Source of the DNA: Synergistaceae bacterium UBA6083
Lineage (GTDB): Bacteria; Synergistota; Synergistia; Synergistales; 79-D21
Direction: 5' to 3'
DNA length: 57,178 bases
Assembly: GCA_002436015.1 (NCBI GenBank)
Contig: DIXJ01000001.1
Span: forward strand, 1 to 57,178
Shown here: positions 25,691-34,502 of the stretch, in pieces
How positions within the stretch are numbered: position 1 is the stretch's first letter
How the letters are laid out: every line of letters begins with the position of its first letter
Made by a program: the position numbers and the translations under genes
The notes under the pieces: model-generated
The model's input: the letters and a program-made list of their open reading frames with translations, nothing else
What the model was told of the DNA's origin: nothing
The model's database searches: none

Positions 25691-25721
25691 GGGGAAGCCG
25701 GCGAAAACTGCCGGCTTCCCC
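25691..25721 (-). other. Strong intercistronic hairpin between livK and livH
   Basis: GGGGAAGCCGGC (25691-25702), a 7-base loop and GCCGGCTTCCCC (25710-25721) form a perfect 12-bp stem just after livK. There is no T-run. Such hairpins after binding-protein genes often stabilise the upstream message or let only part of the transcripts continue, so that binding protein outnumbers the membrane subunits. That role here is inference. Confidence 0.6.
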
Positions 25722-25747
25722 TGGGATATGAATTGGGATTTGTTCGA

Positions 25748-26875
25748 CTACTTCGTCTTGTAACTGACAAAGCTACCGTTCTTGACGGTGATGACAAAAG
25801 CCTTCTTATCCGGCACGTCGCCGTACTTGTCGAACTTGATGTTTCCAGTGACGCCGTCGAAGGACTTGCCGCCCTGGAGCTTCTGGATCAGGGAGGCCCT
25901 GTCCGTCGCGCCCGCCTCCATCGCTGCCTTCACCAGGTAGACGATGTCGTAGGCATGGGCTCCCCACTCGCCGGGCTTCTCCTTGTTGATGGAGTCGTAT
26001 TTCTTGATGAAAGCGGCCTGCTTGGGACGCAGGTCGTTCGGGTCGAAGGAGGTGACGGAGACGACGCCTTCAACGGCGGGTCCGCCGATCTCGATGAGCT
26101 TCGGGTGGGCGATGCTGCTGGCTCCGACGATCTTGGCCTTGTAGTTCAGGTTCTTGGCCTGCTTCGCCAGCAGGGCCGCACCGGTGTAGTCGCCGAGGAA
26201 GAGGACGCCGTCGGCTCCGAGGCCCTTGAACTTCGTGACGATGGCGGAGTAGTCGCGGTCAACGCCAGGTACGTAGGATTCTTCGCCGACCAGGGAGACG
26301 CCCAGGGCGGGGAGGGCCTTCAGCGCAACGTCCTTCATTCCCTTGCCGTAGTCCGAGTTCTCCCAGACAAGCGCGGGTTTCTTGACCTGCAGGTCCTTCA
26401 CGGCCAGCTTGACGACCTGGTTGACCATGATGTCGTCGTTGACGACGACGCGGAAATAGTTCTTGTGGCCGAGGCGGGTCAGCGTCGGGTTCGTGTTGCT
26501 GGGAGAGATGACTGGAACGCCGGTCTTTTCCCACATCGGGAGGGCGGCGATGCTGCAGCTGGAGTTGTTGTGCCCCACGACGAAGAGGATCTTCTTGTCG
26601 AGGGAGAGCTTCTGGGCGACGATAACGGCCTGGTTGGGCGTGGCCATGTCGTCGGCGACTTCGAAGGTCATCTTCTTGCCGTTGACGCCGCCCTTGGCGT
26701 TGATCTCATCAACGGCCAGCTGGGCGCCAGCCTTCATCTGGATGCCCTGCCCGGCACTGTCGCCCGTCATCGGGCCCACTACTGCAAAATGGATCGTGTC
26801 AGCGGCAGAGGCCACGGAGACACCAAAAAGAGTTACCGCGATAAGCATGACCAGGAAAGCCAATCTCTTATTCAA
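25748..26875 (-). CDS. livK: Branched-chain amino acid-type periplasmic binding protein (LivK-like)
   Basis: It has 375 residues from a TTG at 26875 that follows AGGGGGAAAG. A signal peptide (MNKRLAFLVMLIAVTLFGVS, then SAA) directs export to the periplasm. The mature protein begins TIHFAVVGPMTGDSAGQG, the standard opening of type I periplasmic binding proteins, and has GHNNSSCSIAALPMWEKTGV and SPSNTNPTLTRLGHKNYFRV. The protein captures the substrate for LivHMGF. The specificity pocket cannot be read by eye. It is the second gene of the SDR-liv operon. Confidence 0.88.
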   Translation of the reverse strand: MNKRLAFLVMLIAVTLFGVSVASAADTIHFAVVGPMTGDSAGQGIQMKAGAQLAVDEINAKGGVNGKKMTFEVADDMATPNQAVIVAQKLSLDKKILFVVGHNNSSCSIAALPMWEKTGVPVISPSNTNPTLTRLGHKNYFRVVVNDDIMVNQVVKLAVKDLQVKKPALVWENSDYGKGMKDVALKALPALGVSLVGEESYVPGVDRDYSAIVTKFKGLGADGVLFLGDYTGAALLAKQAKNLNYKAKIVGASSIAHPKLIEIGGPAVEGVVSVTSFDPNDLRPKQAAFIKKYDSINKEKPGEWGAHAYDIVYLVKAAMEAGATDRASLIQKLQGGKSFDGVTGNIKFDKYGDVPDKKAFVITVKNGSFVSYKTK

Positions 26876-26929
26876 GTTCTTTCCCCCTTATCATTTTTTG
26901 TTTTTGGTTCCGGACAAAAACAGTGCCGC

Positions 26930-27661
26930 TCAATCCATCAGCATCCCCCCGTTGACGTTCAGGATTTCTCCCGTGATGTACCCAGCGGTTTCCGAGCAAA
27001 GCCAGGCCACGACTCCCGCAATTTCGTCCGGCTCAGCGAGCCTGCCGATCGGGATCTGCTGGACGGCGATTTTCCACCGGTCGCCCTTCAGGATGTTCTC
27101 GGTGCCCACCCAGCCGGGGGCAACCGCGTTGACGCGTACGCCGAACTTTGCCATTTCTGCGGCCATCGATCGGGTCAGGCTGATGACTGCAGCCTTGGAG
27201 GCGGAATAGGCGGAAATTTCAGGGCCGGGTTTTTTCCCGTCGATGGAGGCCATGTTCACGACACAGCCGGAACCCTTTCCGATCATGTCCGGCAAGATGG
27301 CCTGGCTGAGCAGGTAAACGGCCTTCAGGTTGATCGCCATGACGCGATCCCACAGTTCCTCCGTCATTTCGAGGAAAGGGCTGGCGGGGTAAATCCCGGC
27401 GTTGTTCACGAGGATATCGACAGGGCCCCCCCATGTCCGCGCTTTTTCGCTTATTTCCCGGCAATCCGCGGCCTTCGTGATGTCGCCGATCACGACCTGG
27501 GCGGACCCGCCGGAAGCAAGGATGGTCTCCCTCACGGTGGAGGCCTTTTGCTCATCGAGGTCGCAAAGGCTGAGAAAACATCCCTCGGATGCCAGTTTCA
27601 ACGCGATCGCACGGCCGATTCCGCTTGCAGCTCCCGTAACCAACGCATGCCGTTTCGTCAT
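26930..27661 (-). CDS. Short-chain dehydrogenase/reductase (FabG-like)
   Basis: It has 243 residues from the ATG at 27661, preceded by a G-rich ribosome binding site. Twenty extra upstream codons cover the operator region and are rejected. The classical SDR marks are all present: TGAASGIGRAIAL for cofactor binding, NNAG, the catalytic Ser in NMASIDG, and YSASK as the YxxxK pair. The C-terminal YITGEILNVNGGMLMD is also typical. It reduces or oxidises a hydroxyl/keto group using NAD(P)H. As first gene of the operon with the liv transporter, it may act on the imported compound or its product. The substrate is unknown. Confidence 0.88.
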   Translation of the reverse strand: MTKRHALVTGAASGIGRAIALKLASEGCFLSLCDLDEQKASTVRETILASGGSAQVVIGDITKAADCREISEKARTWGGPVDILVNNAGIYPASPFLEMTEELWDRVMAINLKAVYLLSQAILPDMIGKGSGCVVNMASIDGKKPGPEISAYSASKAAVISLTRSMAAEMAKFGVRVNAVAPGWVGTENILKGDRWKIAVQQIPIGRLAEPDEIAGVVAWLCSETAGYITGEILNVNGGMLMD

Positions 27662-27708
27662 GGGATCTCCCCCCCTTTTTCGCGAATCTGTCCGCAAAGA
27701 GTGCATAA

Positions 27709-27732
27709 TAGGTAGGACCATAGCCCTACCTA
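27709..27732. promoter_or_regulatory. GntR-type operator candidate, site 2
   Basis: TAGGTAGG (27709-27716) and CCTACCTA (27725-27732) form a perfect 8-bp inverted repeat with an 8-base centre ACCATAGC. The left arm read in reverse gives TGGTCCTACCT, the same half-site as site 1. It lies 48 bases upstream of the SDR start, at the head of the SDR-liv operon. Confidence 0.6.
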
Positions 27733-27838
27733 CGTAAAATTAAGGGTATACCAGCCGGGGGGAAAATGCAAGAAATTCCACCTAATATGCTTTAGATATA
27801 TCTTTAATGTTGGATGTATCAGAGGGTTTGGTAAGAGG

Positions 27839-27858
27839 AAAAAAACCAGGCACACCTG
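27839..27858 (-). terminator. Rho-independent terminator of GntR regulator 2
   Basis: On the minus strand CCAGG-TGTG-CCTGG is followed by six T. It sits about 20 bases after the stop of the minus-strand GntR gene, in an AT-rich gap that separates it from the SDR-liv operon. Confidence 0.7.
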
Positions 27859-27878
27859 GCTGGCCGGCAATGTGTTTT

Positions 27879-28640
27879 CTAGAGTTCCCAGTATGGATTC
27901 GCGAGGTTGGATTTCAGTTCGGGATGTTTGCCCAGCAAAAGAGTGACCGCATCGACAAGGTGTTCCCTGAGAACGGACCCGGCTTCCTTGTGGTTCCTTT
28001 TCTCGATGGCTTCGATGATCCTGCGGTGCTGGTCGGTGATATGGTCGATCCAGCCGGTCTCCATGAGATTGTAGGGGTGCATCAGGGCGTTGTTCCGTTC
28101 GACCAGCAGGTCGATCCCCTCGTTGAGGCGCGAGAGAAGGGGGTTGTGCGCGGCTTCCGTCACAAGATGGTGCAACAGGGCTTCCCATTTCCCGTTTTGC
28201 ACCTGGTCCTCAGCTGTTTCATAGGGGCAGGTCGAAAAGGCTTCGAAACAGCCCCAGAGTTTTCTCAGGTCGTGGTCCGTCCGCCTCAGGGCTGCCAATT
28301 CAGCCGCAGGAACGCTGATGATGAGCCGCACTTCCATTTGCAGCAGGATAAAGTCGGAAGGCATGACCTGGAGGCTCTGGATTCCCTGCCGCAGGTTCCC
28401 TTCCTGGAGGTTCCTCACGAAAGTCCCCTGGCGTTCGCGAATATCGACCACACCCATGAGGTTAAGGGCTGCGACGGCTTCACGCAGGATATTGCGGCTG
28501 ACCTTCAGGTCCTGGGCAAGTTCCCTTTCCGAGGGGAGCCTGTCGCCCGAGTTGTACCCGCCTCCGTGAATCAATTCAAGGAGCTTGTCCTGGACGATCT
28601 TCTTCTTGCTCTCCTTTTCGCGGATTTCAACCGGTTCCAT
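27879..28640 (-). CDS. GntR-family (FadR/FCD) transcriptional regulator 2
   Basis: It has 253 residues from the ATG at 28640, which follows AGGAGGAAAGCAG. An open extension of 31 codons reaches into the operator and promoter region and is rejected. The winged helix-turn-helix reads SGDRLPSERELAQDLKVSRN and ILREAVAALNLMGVVDIRE. An FCD domain follows with HHLVTEAAHNPLLSRLNEGI and DQHRRIIEAIEKRNHKEAGS. It resembles regulator 1 along its length. It is divergent from the glycyl-radical-enzyme operon, with operator site 3 in between, so it probably represses that operon in the absence of substrate. Confidence 0.88.
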   Translation of the reverse strand: MEPVEIREKESKKKIVQDKLLELIHGGGYNSGDRLPSERELAQDLKVSRNILREAVAALNLMGVVDIRERQGTFVRNLQEGNLRQGIQSLQVMPSDFILLQMEVRLIISVPAAELAALRRTDHDLRKLWGCFEAFSTCPYETAEDQVQNGKWEALLHHLVTEAAHNPLLSRLNEGIDLLVERNNALMHPYNLMETGWIDHITDQHRRIIEAIEKRNHKEAGSVLREHLVDAVTLLLGKHPELKSNLANPYWEL

Positions 28641-28689
28641 CTGCTTTCCTCCTGTCCTGGCGCTCCCCGAATTATACAGGCCGAAACTC

Positions 28690-28717
28690 TTGACAGCTCT
28701 TCCGGAAAGGGTATCAT
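28690..28717 (+). promoter_or_regulatory. Sigma-70-type promoter of the glycyl radical enzyme operon
   Basis: TTGACA (28690-28695) is separated by 16 bases from TATCAT (28712-28717). CATAAT at 28715-28720 is an alternative -10. Operator site 3 lies directly downstream over the expected +1, and the first gene starts at 28774. Confidence 0.6.
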
Positions 28718-28720
28718 AAT

Positions 28721-28744
28721 AAATGTCAACCATGGTCCTTCCTC
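28721..28744. promoter_or_regulatory. GntR-type operator candidate, site 3
   Basis: ACCATGGT is centred at 28732/28733 and the right half-site TGGTCCTTCCT differs by one base from that of sites 1 and 2. The left half is degenerate. It overlaps the start region of the promoter at 28690-28717, a position typical of repressor operators. Confidence 0.5.
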
Positions 28745-28773
28745 TGGCACTACCACGTGAAGGAGAGCTGGGA

Positions 28774-29607
28774 ATGGGAATAATTTTCAGGATAGCCCAC
28801 TACACGATCCACGACGGGCCGGGAATCCGGACCACCGTTTTCCTCAAGGGTTGTCCCGCACGTTGCCTCTGGTGCTGCAGCCCCGAATCGCAATTGGCCG
28901 GCCTGGAAATGGCGAAAAAGGAAGACAGATGTCTTTCGTGCGTTTCGTGTTGCGAGGACCCCGACAAATGCCCCGGGGAAGCCCTTGAGAAGATCGGCAG
29001 GTTCGTTTCGCCGGAAGAACTTCTTAAGGAAGTCCAGCGGGATGCCCCGTTCTGGAGACGTTCCGGCGGAGGCGTCACCCTCTCGGGCGGAGAACCCCTC
29101 ATGCAGCCGGAGTTCCTTTTCGCGTTCCTGGCCCTCTGCAAGTCGCGGCACATCCATACGGCCATCGAGACCTGCCTCTTCTGCAGGAGGGAAACGCTCG
29201 AGAAGGCCATGGAGTTCCTGGATTTCATCCAGTTCGACCTGAAGGCGATGGACTCCGGGCTCCACAGGGAACTGACCGGGCTGGGAAACGAGGCCATACT
29301 CGAGAACGCCCGTTTCCTGCTGGCGAGCGACAAGCCCCTGCTGGTGAGGATTCCCCTGGTGCCGGGATGCAACGACGGGGAGGAAAACCTCCGGGCCCTG
29401 GGTTCCTTCCTTGGGGCGCATCGCCCGGGGGTTGAACTTGAAATCCTTGCTTACCACCGGATGGGAACCGGGCGGTACGAAGAACTGGGAAGAAAATATG
29501 CCCTGCCGGACACGAAGCCCCCGACGAGAGAAGAAATGGAAAGAGCCGAAAGGATCCTGAAGGAGTACCCGATCAAGGTAACCAGACAGGGAGGACAGAG
29601 ATTATGA
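28774..29607 (+). CDS. Glycyl radical enzyme activating protein 1 (radical SAM)
   Basis: It has 277 residues from the ATG at 28774, which follows AAGGAGAG. It opens with FRIAHYTIHDGPGIRTTVFL and the radical SAM cluster CPARCLWC (CxxxCxxC), followed by a shortened ferredoxin-like Cys set (CLSCVSCCEDPDKCPG). SGGGVTLSGGEPL is the SAM-binding glycine motif. The family cleaves S-adenosylmethionine and abstracts a hydrogen from the glycine of its partner. Its stop overlaps the start of the glycyl radical enzyme by 4 bases, so that enzyme is the likely partner. The insert carries fewer cysteines than activase 2, which has two full clusters. Confidence 0.88.
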   Translation: MGIIFRIAHYTIHDGPGIRTTVFLKGCPARCLWCCSPESQLAGLEMAKKEDRCLSCVSCCEDPDKCPGEALEKIGRFVSPEELLKEVQRDAPFWRRSGGGVTLSGGEPLMQPEFLFAFLALCKSRHIHTAIETCLFCRRETLEKAMEFLDFIQFDLKAMDSGLHRELTGLGNEAILENARFLLASDKPLLVRIPLVPGCNDGEENLRALGSFLGAHRPGVELEILAYHRMGTGRYEELGRKYALPDTKPPTREEMERAERILKEYPIKVTRQGGQRL

Positions 29608-31994
29608 GCCGGGAAATCACTGCCGAGAGAGAAAAAACCGCCCGCCGGATAAACGGGATGAAAGACCGGATGATCCTCAGCCAGCCGACGGAGCTTCTTC
29701 CCGAGAGGGCCCTGCTGGTGACGAAGGCCTACGAGGAATACGCCGCCGAGCCCCCCGTGCTCCAGAGGGCTTACGCGCTGAAAAAGGTCCTCGAGGAGAT
29801 GACCCTCTTCATTGATCCCGGGGAACTCTTCGTCGGGCATCCTTCCCCCATGCCGCGGTCCCCGATCGTCTGTCCCGAGCTGGGGGCGCGGTGGATCCTG
29901 GCCGACATCGACAATTTCGCGAACCGCCCGGCCGACTCCATCGGGATGACCGCGGAGAACAAGGGCATCCTGAAGGACTGCCTGGGCAAGTGGCAGGATT
30001 CCTCGCTCGACGCGGTGGTGAACCGCCTGATCTCCGACGAATCGAAGGCGGCCATCGCCGACGGCATGATCACCGTCGGGGGGCAGGGAACGGCCCAGGG
30101 CAACATCTCCATCAACAACCGCAAGCTGCTCGCCGTGGGGCTCAGGGGCCTGCTGAACGAGATCGACGCGAAACTCGCCGGATTCACCCCCAGGGGCATC
30201 GACGGAACGAAGAAACTGACCTTCTGGAAGGCCGGGAAGATCGCGCTGGAGTCGGTCATCGCCTTCGCACACCGCTATGCGGAGCTTGCGGGGAAGATGG
30301 CTTCCGAAACGGACGATGAAACCCGGAAGGCAGAACTCCTGGAAATCAGCTCGATCCTGGAGAGGGTCCCGGAGTTCCCGGCAACCACTTTCAGGGAAGC
30401 CCTCCAGTCCATCTGGCTGGTCTACACCGTCCTCCACATCGAGTCCGACCCCCACGCCATCCTCCTGGGCAGGCTGGACCAGACCCTGTACCCCTTCTAT
30501 AAGAAGGACAGGGCCGAGGGGCGGCTCACCGACGAGCAGGTCGTCGAGCTTCTGGCCGGTCTCTGGATCAAGTGCACCTCCATCATCAAGCTCATGGATT
30601 CGGTCACGACCCGGACCTTTGCCGGCTTCCCGCTGTTCCAGAACATCACGATCGGCGGACAGGGCCCCCGAGGGGAGGACGCTTCCAACGAGCTGTCCAG
30701 GCTGGTTCTCGACGCCGCCCTCGTGGCCAGGGTCCCGCAGCCTTCCATCGGTTTCCGGTACCACAACAGGATCGACCCGGAACTGCTCCAGAAGGTCTGC
30801 GAAACGATCCGGGAGGGCCTCGGCTATCCCGCCATCATGAACGACAACTGCATCATCCCGAAGCACCTCATCCGAGGGGCGACGATCGAGGAGGCCCGCA
30901 ACTACTGCACCAACTGCGTGGAAACCGATATCGAGGGGATGACGGACTCCAGGGCGCACTCGGGATACGTCAACTTTCCCAAGTGCCTGCTTTTGGCCAT
31001 GAACGACGGCACGGACCCCCAAACGGGGCGGCAGGTCGGGCCGAAAACCGGGAAGATGGAGAATTTTGCCTCCTTCGACGACCTGATGAAGGCCTACGAG
31101 ACCCAGGTCGCCCATTTCACGAAACTCATCGTGGACGCCTACGACCTCATTGACGGGGCCCACGCCGTCCACGCGCCCGAGCCCTTCATGTCCTGCCTGC
31201 TCGACGACTGCATCGAGCGGGGAATGACCCGGCAGGAAGGCGGGACCCGGTATAATTTCTCAGGCATTTTCGGGGTCGGCCTCGCTTCCGTTTCGGACGG
31301 CCTGGCGGCCGTGAAGAAGCTCTGCTTCGACGAGAAGTCCGTCACCCCGTCGGAAATTCTCGAAGCCCTGGAAAACGACTTCGAGGGGGCGGAGGACCTC
31401 CGCAAGCGCTGCGAAAAGGCCCCCAAGTTCGGCAACGACGACGACACCGTCGACCTGATCGCCAGGCACGCATCCCACGTCTTCTGCCGGGAAGTGACCC
31501 AGTACCCCTGCATGAGGGGCGGGTTCTACATCCCCGAGCTGCACTCGGTGTCGACCCACGTCTACTTCGGGGAAGTCACCGGGGCCACCCCGGACGGCCG
31601 GTACGCCGGCATCGCCTTCTCGGACGGCGCGTCGCCGGTCGGGGGCAGGGACAAGAGCGGCCCGACGGCAGCCGTCCGCTCCCTGACGAAAATCGACCAC
31701 CTGGAAGCCCTGCAGGGTGTCCTCTACAACCAGAAATTCTCCCCGACCCTCCTGGACACCCCTGAAGCGATGGCGCGGTTCGAGGATTACATCCGGACCT
31801 ACTGCGACCTGGGCGGGCACCATATCCAGTTCAACATGGTCTCCACGAAGCAGCTTCGCAAGGCCCAGGAAAACCCTGTCGCCTACCGGGACCTCATCGT
31901 CCGGGTGGCGGGATACAGCGCTTATTTCACGGAACTGAACCGCAACACCCAGAACGAAATCATCGCTCGTACCGAGTACGAGGAAATGAATTAG
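29604..31994 (+). CDS. Glycyl radical enzyme 1 (pyruvate formate-lyase/dehydratase superfamily)
   Basis: It has 796 residues, the normal length for this superfamily. The thiyl-radical cysteine is Cys438 in YCTNCVETDIEG, with the paired Glu440. The C-terminal glycyl loop RVAGYSAYFTELNRNTQNEI places the radical Gly at residue 770. Oxygen would destroy the activated enzyme. The Cys-x-Glu arrangement is that of the decarboxylase/dehydratase/lyase branch rather than pyruvate formate-lyase, which has Cys-Cys. The substrate pocket does not let me name a reaction. It is translationally coupled to activase 1. The start at 29604 follows GGGAGG. Confidence 0.88.
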   Translation: MSREITAEREKTARRINGMKDRMILSQPTELLPERALLVTKAYEEYAAEPPVLQRAYALKKVLEEMTLFIDPGELFVGHPSPMPRSPIVCPELGARWILADIDNFANRPADSIGMTAENKGILKDCLGKWQDSSLDAVVNRLISDESKAAIADGMITVGGQGTAQGNISINNRKLLAVGLRGLLNEIDAKLAGFTPRGIDGTKKLTFWKAGKIALESVIAFAHRYAELAGKMASETDDETRKAELLEISSILERVPEFPATTFREALQSIWLVYTVLHIESDPHAILLGRLDQTLYPFYKKDRAEGRLTDEQVVELLAGLWIKCTSIIKLMDSVTTRTFAGFPLFQNITIGGQGPRGEDASNELSRLVLDAALVARVPQPSIGFRYHNRIDPELLQKVCETIREGLGYPAIMNDNCIIPKHLIRGATIEEARNYCTNCVETDIEGMTDSRAHSGYVNFPKCLLLAMNDGTDPQTGRQVGPKTGKMENFASFDDLMKAYETQVAHFTKLIVDAYDLIDGAHAVHAPEPFMSCLLDDCIERGMTRQEGGTRYNFSGIFGVGLASVSDGLAAVKKLCFDEKSVTPSEILEALENDFEGAEDLRKRCEKAPKFGNDDDTVDLIARHASHVFCREVTQYPCMRGGFYIPELHSVSTHVYFGEVTGATPDGRYAGIAFSDGASPVGGRDKSGPTAAVRSLTKIDHLEALQGVLYNQKFSPTLLDTPEAMARFEDYIRTYCDLGGHHIQFNMVSTKQLRKAQENPVAYRDLIVRVAGYSAYFTELNRNTQNEIIARTEYEEMN

Positions 31995-32018
31995 GGCGAG
32001 CCCCTGGAGGTGAAGAAG

Positions 32019-34424
32019 ATGGCAAGTGCAGGAATCAACCCGAAAGCCGCCGACCGTATCGAGAAGCTCAAGGAAAAGCTCCTCACGACCTACCCTGAAA
32101 TCGACCTGGAGGACGCGAAGATCCTGACCGAGAGCTTTCTCGAAACGCAGGGAGAGCCTCTCGTCACCCGCAAGGCCAAGGCCTTCCGGAAACAGTGCAG
32201 CGAGAAGACCGTCAGGATCTGGGACCATGAACTCATCGTGGGCAACTCCGGGAGCAAGATCCGGGGAGGGATCCTCTCGGCCGATGTCTGCTGGTCGGTC
32301 CTTAACCGCGAGCTCGACACCATCAATACCCGTGCCTACGACAAGTTCCACCTTCTCCCCGAAGACCGCCAGACTTTCGTGGACCTGATCCGCCCCTACT
32401 GGAAGGGGCGTTCCAGCTACGAGGAATGGCTTGCCCGGATCCCCTCCGACGTGGCGGCCCTCAGGGACAACGGAGCCCTCTACATCGACAAGAAGGCCGT
32501 CCGCGGCTGGGGCGAGGTCACAGCCGGCTACGAGTGGTTCATCAACAACGGCGTGGAAGGCATCGTCGCGAAGATCACGGAAGAGAAATCGAAACTCGAC
32601 GCCACCCGGCCGGGAGATTACGAGAAGGAGATCTACCTGGATGCCCTGCTGACCGTTGCTGAAGGGATGGTTATCCTGGCCGGCCGCTACGCCGACGAGG
32701 CGGACCGCCTGGCAGGCCTCGAGGCGGATCCCGCGCGGAAGCAGGAACTGCTGAAGATCGCGGAGAACTGCCGCCATGTCCCGGAAAAGCCGGCCCGCAC
32801 GTTCCAGGAGGCCCTGCAGTCGTTCTACTTCTACCAGGTCTGCATCTTCATGGAACAGAACGCGGCGGCTTACAACCCGGGGCGCATGGACCAGTACATG
32901 TACCCGTACTACAAGGCCGATCTCGAGGAAGGCCGGATCACCCCGGACCAGGCCCAGGAACTTTTGAACTGTCTCTGGGTCAAGTTCTCCGAGCAGTGCC
33001 TCTTCCAGGACGCCAAGTCCGCCGAGTACGCCTCCGGCTACCCGATGTTCCAGAACCTCTGCGCCGGCGGCGTGGACTTGCAGGGCCGGGATGCGGTCAA
33101 CGACCTTTCCTACATGATCCTGCAGGCCACGATGGACACGCAGTTGTACCAGCCTTCACTTTCGGTCCGGTACAACATGGCGAAGAACCCCAATTCCTTC
33201 CTCCGGAAAATCGTGGAACTCATCAGGATGGGGACGGGGTTTCCTGCGTTCCACAACGACGAGGTCGGCATCCGGATGCTCATGAACAAGGGGATTCCCC
33301 TCCGCGAAGCCCTGGGCTGGAATCCCGGCGGATGCGTGGAGACCAACCTGGCGGGCAAGCTCCGTGCCTACTCGGCCCTCGCCGACATCAACCTGGGGAG
33401 CGTCGTGGAGTACGTCCTGTTGGACGGCAAGTGCCGGAAGACCGGCGCCCAGGCAGGGGCCCGGACGGGCAACCCGCTTGATTTCAAGACCTGGGCCGAT
33501 TTCGAGAAGGCCCTGAAGGAGCAGCTGCACTACGTCATCAAGGTCGTCGTGAAGGCGAGCCACATCATCGACGAGATCTGCATGAACCGGCCGGTTCCCG
33601 CGCTTTCCCTGAGCTTCGAGGAGTGCATCACCAGCGCGAAGGACTACGCCTGGGGCGGCGCCAAGTACAACACGGGCAACGGGATCATCTGCATCGGGGT
33701 GGCCGACCTGATCAACAGCGTCGCCGCCATCCGGTACCTGGTCTACGGCACGAAGCAGCTGACCATGGCCCGGCTGCTGGAGGCGCTCGATGCCGACTTC
33801 GCGGGCTACGAGGACGTCCTCAAGCTCTGTGCCGACGCCCCCAAGTACGGCAACGACGACCCCCGGGCCGACGACCTCGCCGCCGATCTTTTCACCTTCA
33901 TCGCCGACGAGATCGAAAGCTACCGGAGCAAGTTCGGCACCATGACCCCGGGAATCCTCCCCGTTTCGGGCAACACGCCCTTCGGGGTGGAAGTTGGGGC
34001 GCTCCCCTCGGGCCGGCGGGCCTGGAAGCCCCTGGCCGACGGGGTCAGCCCCAACGGCGGAACGGACTTCAACGGACCCAGCGCGGTGCTGAAGTCCGTG
34101 GCGTACATTCCCCACGACCGCTTCGTCCAGGGGACCCTGCTCAACATGAAGATCGCCCCTGAGATGCTCGAAACCGATAACGGCATCACCCAGCTCATGG
34201 CGCTTTTGAAGAGCCTCTGCAGCCTCGGCGTCTACCACGTACAGTTCAACGTCGTCGACCAGGCCAAGCTGATCGAGGCCCAGAAACACCCGGAAGAATA
34301 CAAGGGGCTTCTCGTGCGGGTGGCGGGATACACGGCCTACTTCGTGGAACTCGGCAAGGACGTCCAGGACGAGATCATCGCCCGGACGGTCCAGACGGAG
34401 GCGACTTCCGCGGTTTCCTGTTGA
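32019..34424 (+). CDS. Glycyl radical enzyme 2 (dehydratase/lyase branch)
   Basis: It has 801 residues from the ATG at 32019, with GGAGG eight bases upstream. A GTG at 32010 lies inside that site. The thiyl Cys439 and Glu441 are in NPGGCVETNLAGKLRAY. The radical glycine is residue 770 in RVAGYTAYFVELGKDVQDEI. NPGRMDQYMYPYYKADLEEG near residue 290 is a superfamily segment. It differs from enzyme 1 around the active site (PGGCVET versus CTNCVET), so two different substrates or steps are likely. Branch members include choline, isethionate, glycerol and hydroxyproline enzymes, and I cannot assign this one. A perfect 19-bp hairpin follows the gene. Confidence 0.88.
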   Translation: MASAGINPKAADRIEKLKEKLLTTYPEIDLEDAKILTESFLETQGEPLVTRKAKAFRKQCSEKTVRIWDHELIVGNSGSKIRGGILSADVCWSVLNRELDTINTRAYDKFHLLPEDRQTFVDLIRPYWKGRSSYEEWLARIPSDVAALRDNGALYIDKKAVRGWGEVTAGYEWFINNGVEGIVAKITEEKSKLDATRPGDYEKEIYLDALLTVAEGMVILAGRYADEADRLAGLEADPARKQELLKIAENCRHVPEKPARTFQEALQSFYFYQVCIFMEQNAAAYNPGRMDQYMYPYYKADLEEGRITPDQAQELLNCLWVKFSEQCLFQDAKSAEYASGYPMFQNLCAGGVDLQGRDAVNDLSYMILQATMDTQLYQPSLSVRYNMAKNPNSFLRKIVELIRMGTGFPAFHNDEVGIRMLMNKGIPLREALGWNPGGCVETNLAGKLRAYSALADINLGSVVEYVLLDGKCRKTGAQAGARTGNPLDFKTWADFEKALKEQLHYVIKVVVKASHIIDEICMNRPVPALSLSFEECITSAKDYAWGGAKYNTGNGIICIGVADLINSVAAIRYLVYGTKQLTMARLLEALDADFAGYEDVLKLCADAPKYGNDDPRADDLAADLFTFIADEIESYRSKFGTMTPGILPVSGNTPFGVEVGALPSGRRAWKPLADGVSPNGGTDFNGPSAVLKSVAYIPHDRFVQGTLLNMKIAPEMLETDNGITQLMALLKSLCSLGVYHVQFNVVDQAKLIEAQKHPEEYKGLLVRVAGYTAYFVELGKDVQDEIIARTVQTEATSAVSC

Positions 34425-34430
34425 AAGTGA

Positions 34431-34472
34431 AAGCTTGAGGGGCGGGTTCCGGCGAACCCGCCCCTCAAGCTT
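34431..34472 (+). terminator. Perfect 19-bp hairpin after glycyl radical enzyme 2
   Basis: The arm 34431-34449 is exactly complementary to 34454-34472, with a CGGC loop. The inner stem pairs GGGGCGGGTTC with GAACCCGCCCC. There is no T-run after it, so it may be an attenuator or a 3' stability element rather than a full terminator. It separates enzyme 2 from its likely activase. Confidence 0.6.
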
Positions 34473-34502
34473 GAAGACCCGTGAAAGGACTTGACGCCAG
34501 AC

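Noticed and set aside
25733..27715. 660-residue open frame on the plus strand opposite livK and the SDR gene
   Set aside because: It is an antisense shadow of two well-supported genes with signal peptide and catalytic motifs. High GC at third positions creates such frames.
29451..31172. 573-residue minus-strand open frame opposite glycyl radical enzyme 1
   Set aside because: It is an antisense shadow. The plus strand has the thiyl Cys and glycyl loop.
29604..34424. Assignment of either glycyl radical enzyme as hydroxyproline dehydratase, choline lyase or isethionate lyase
   Set aside because: The surrounding genes and the visible motifs do not single out one substrate, so only the superfamily is claimed.
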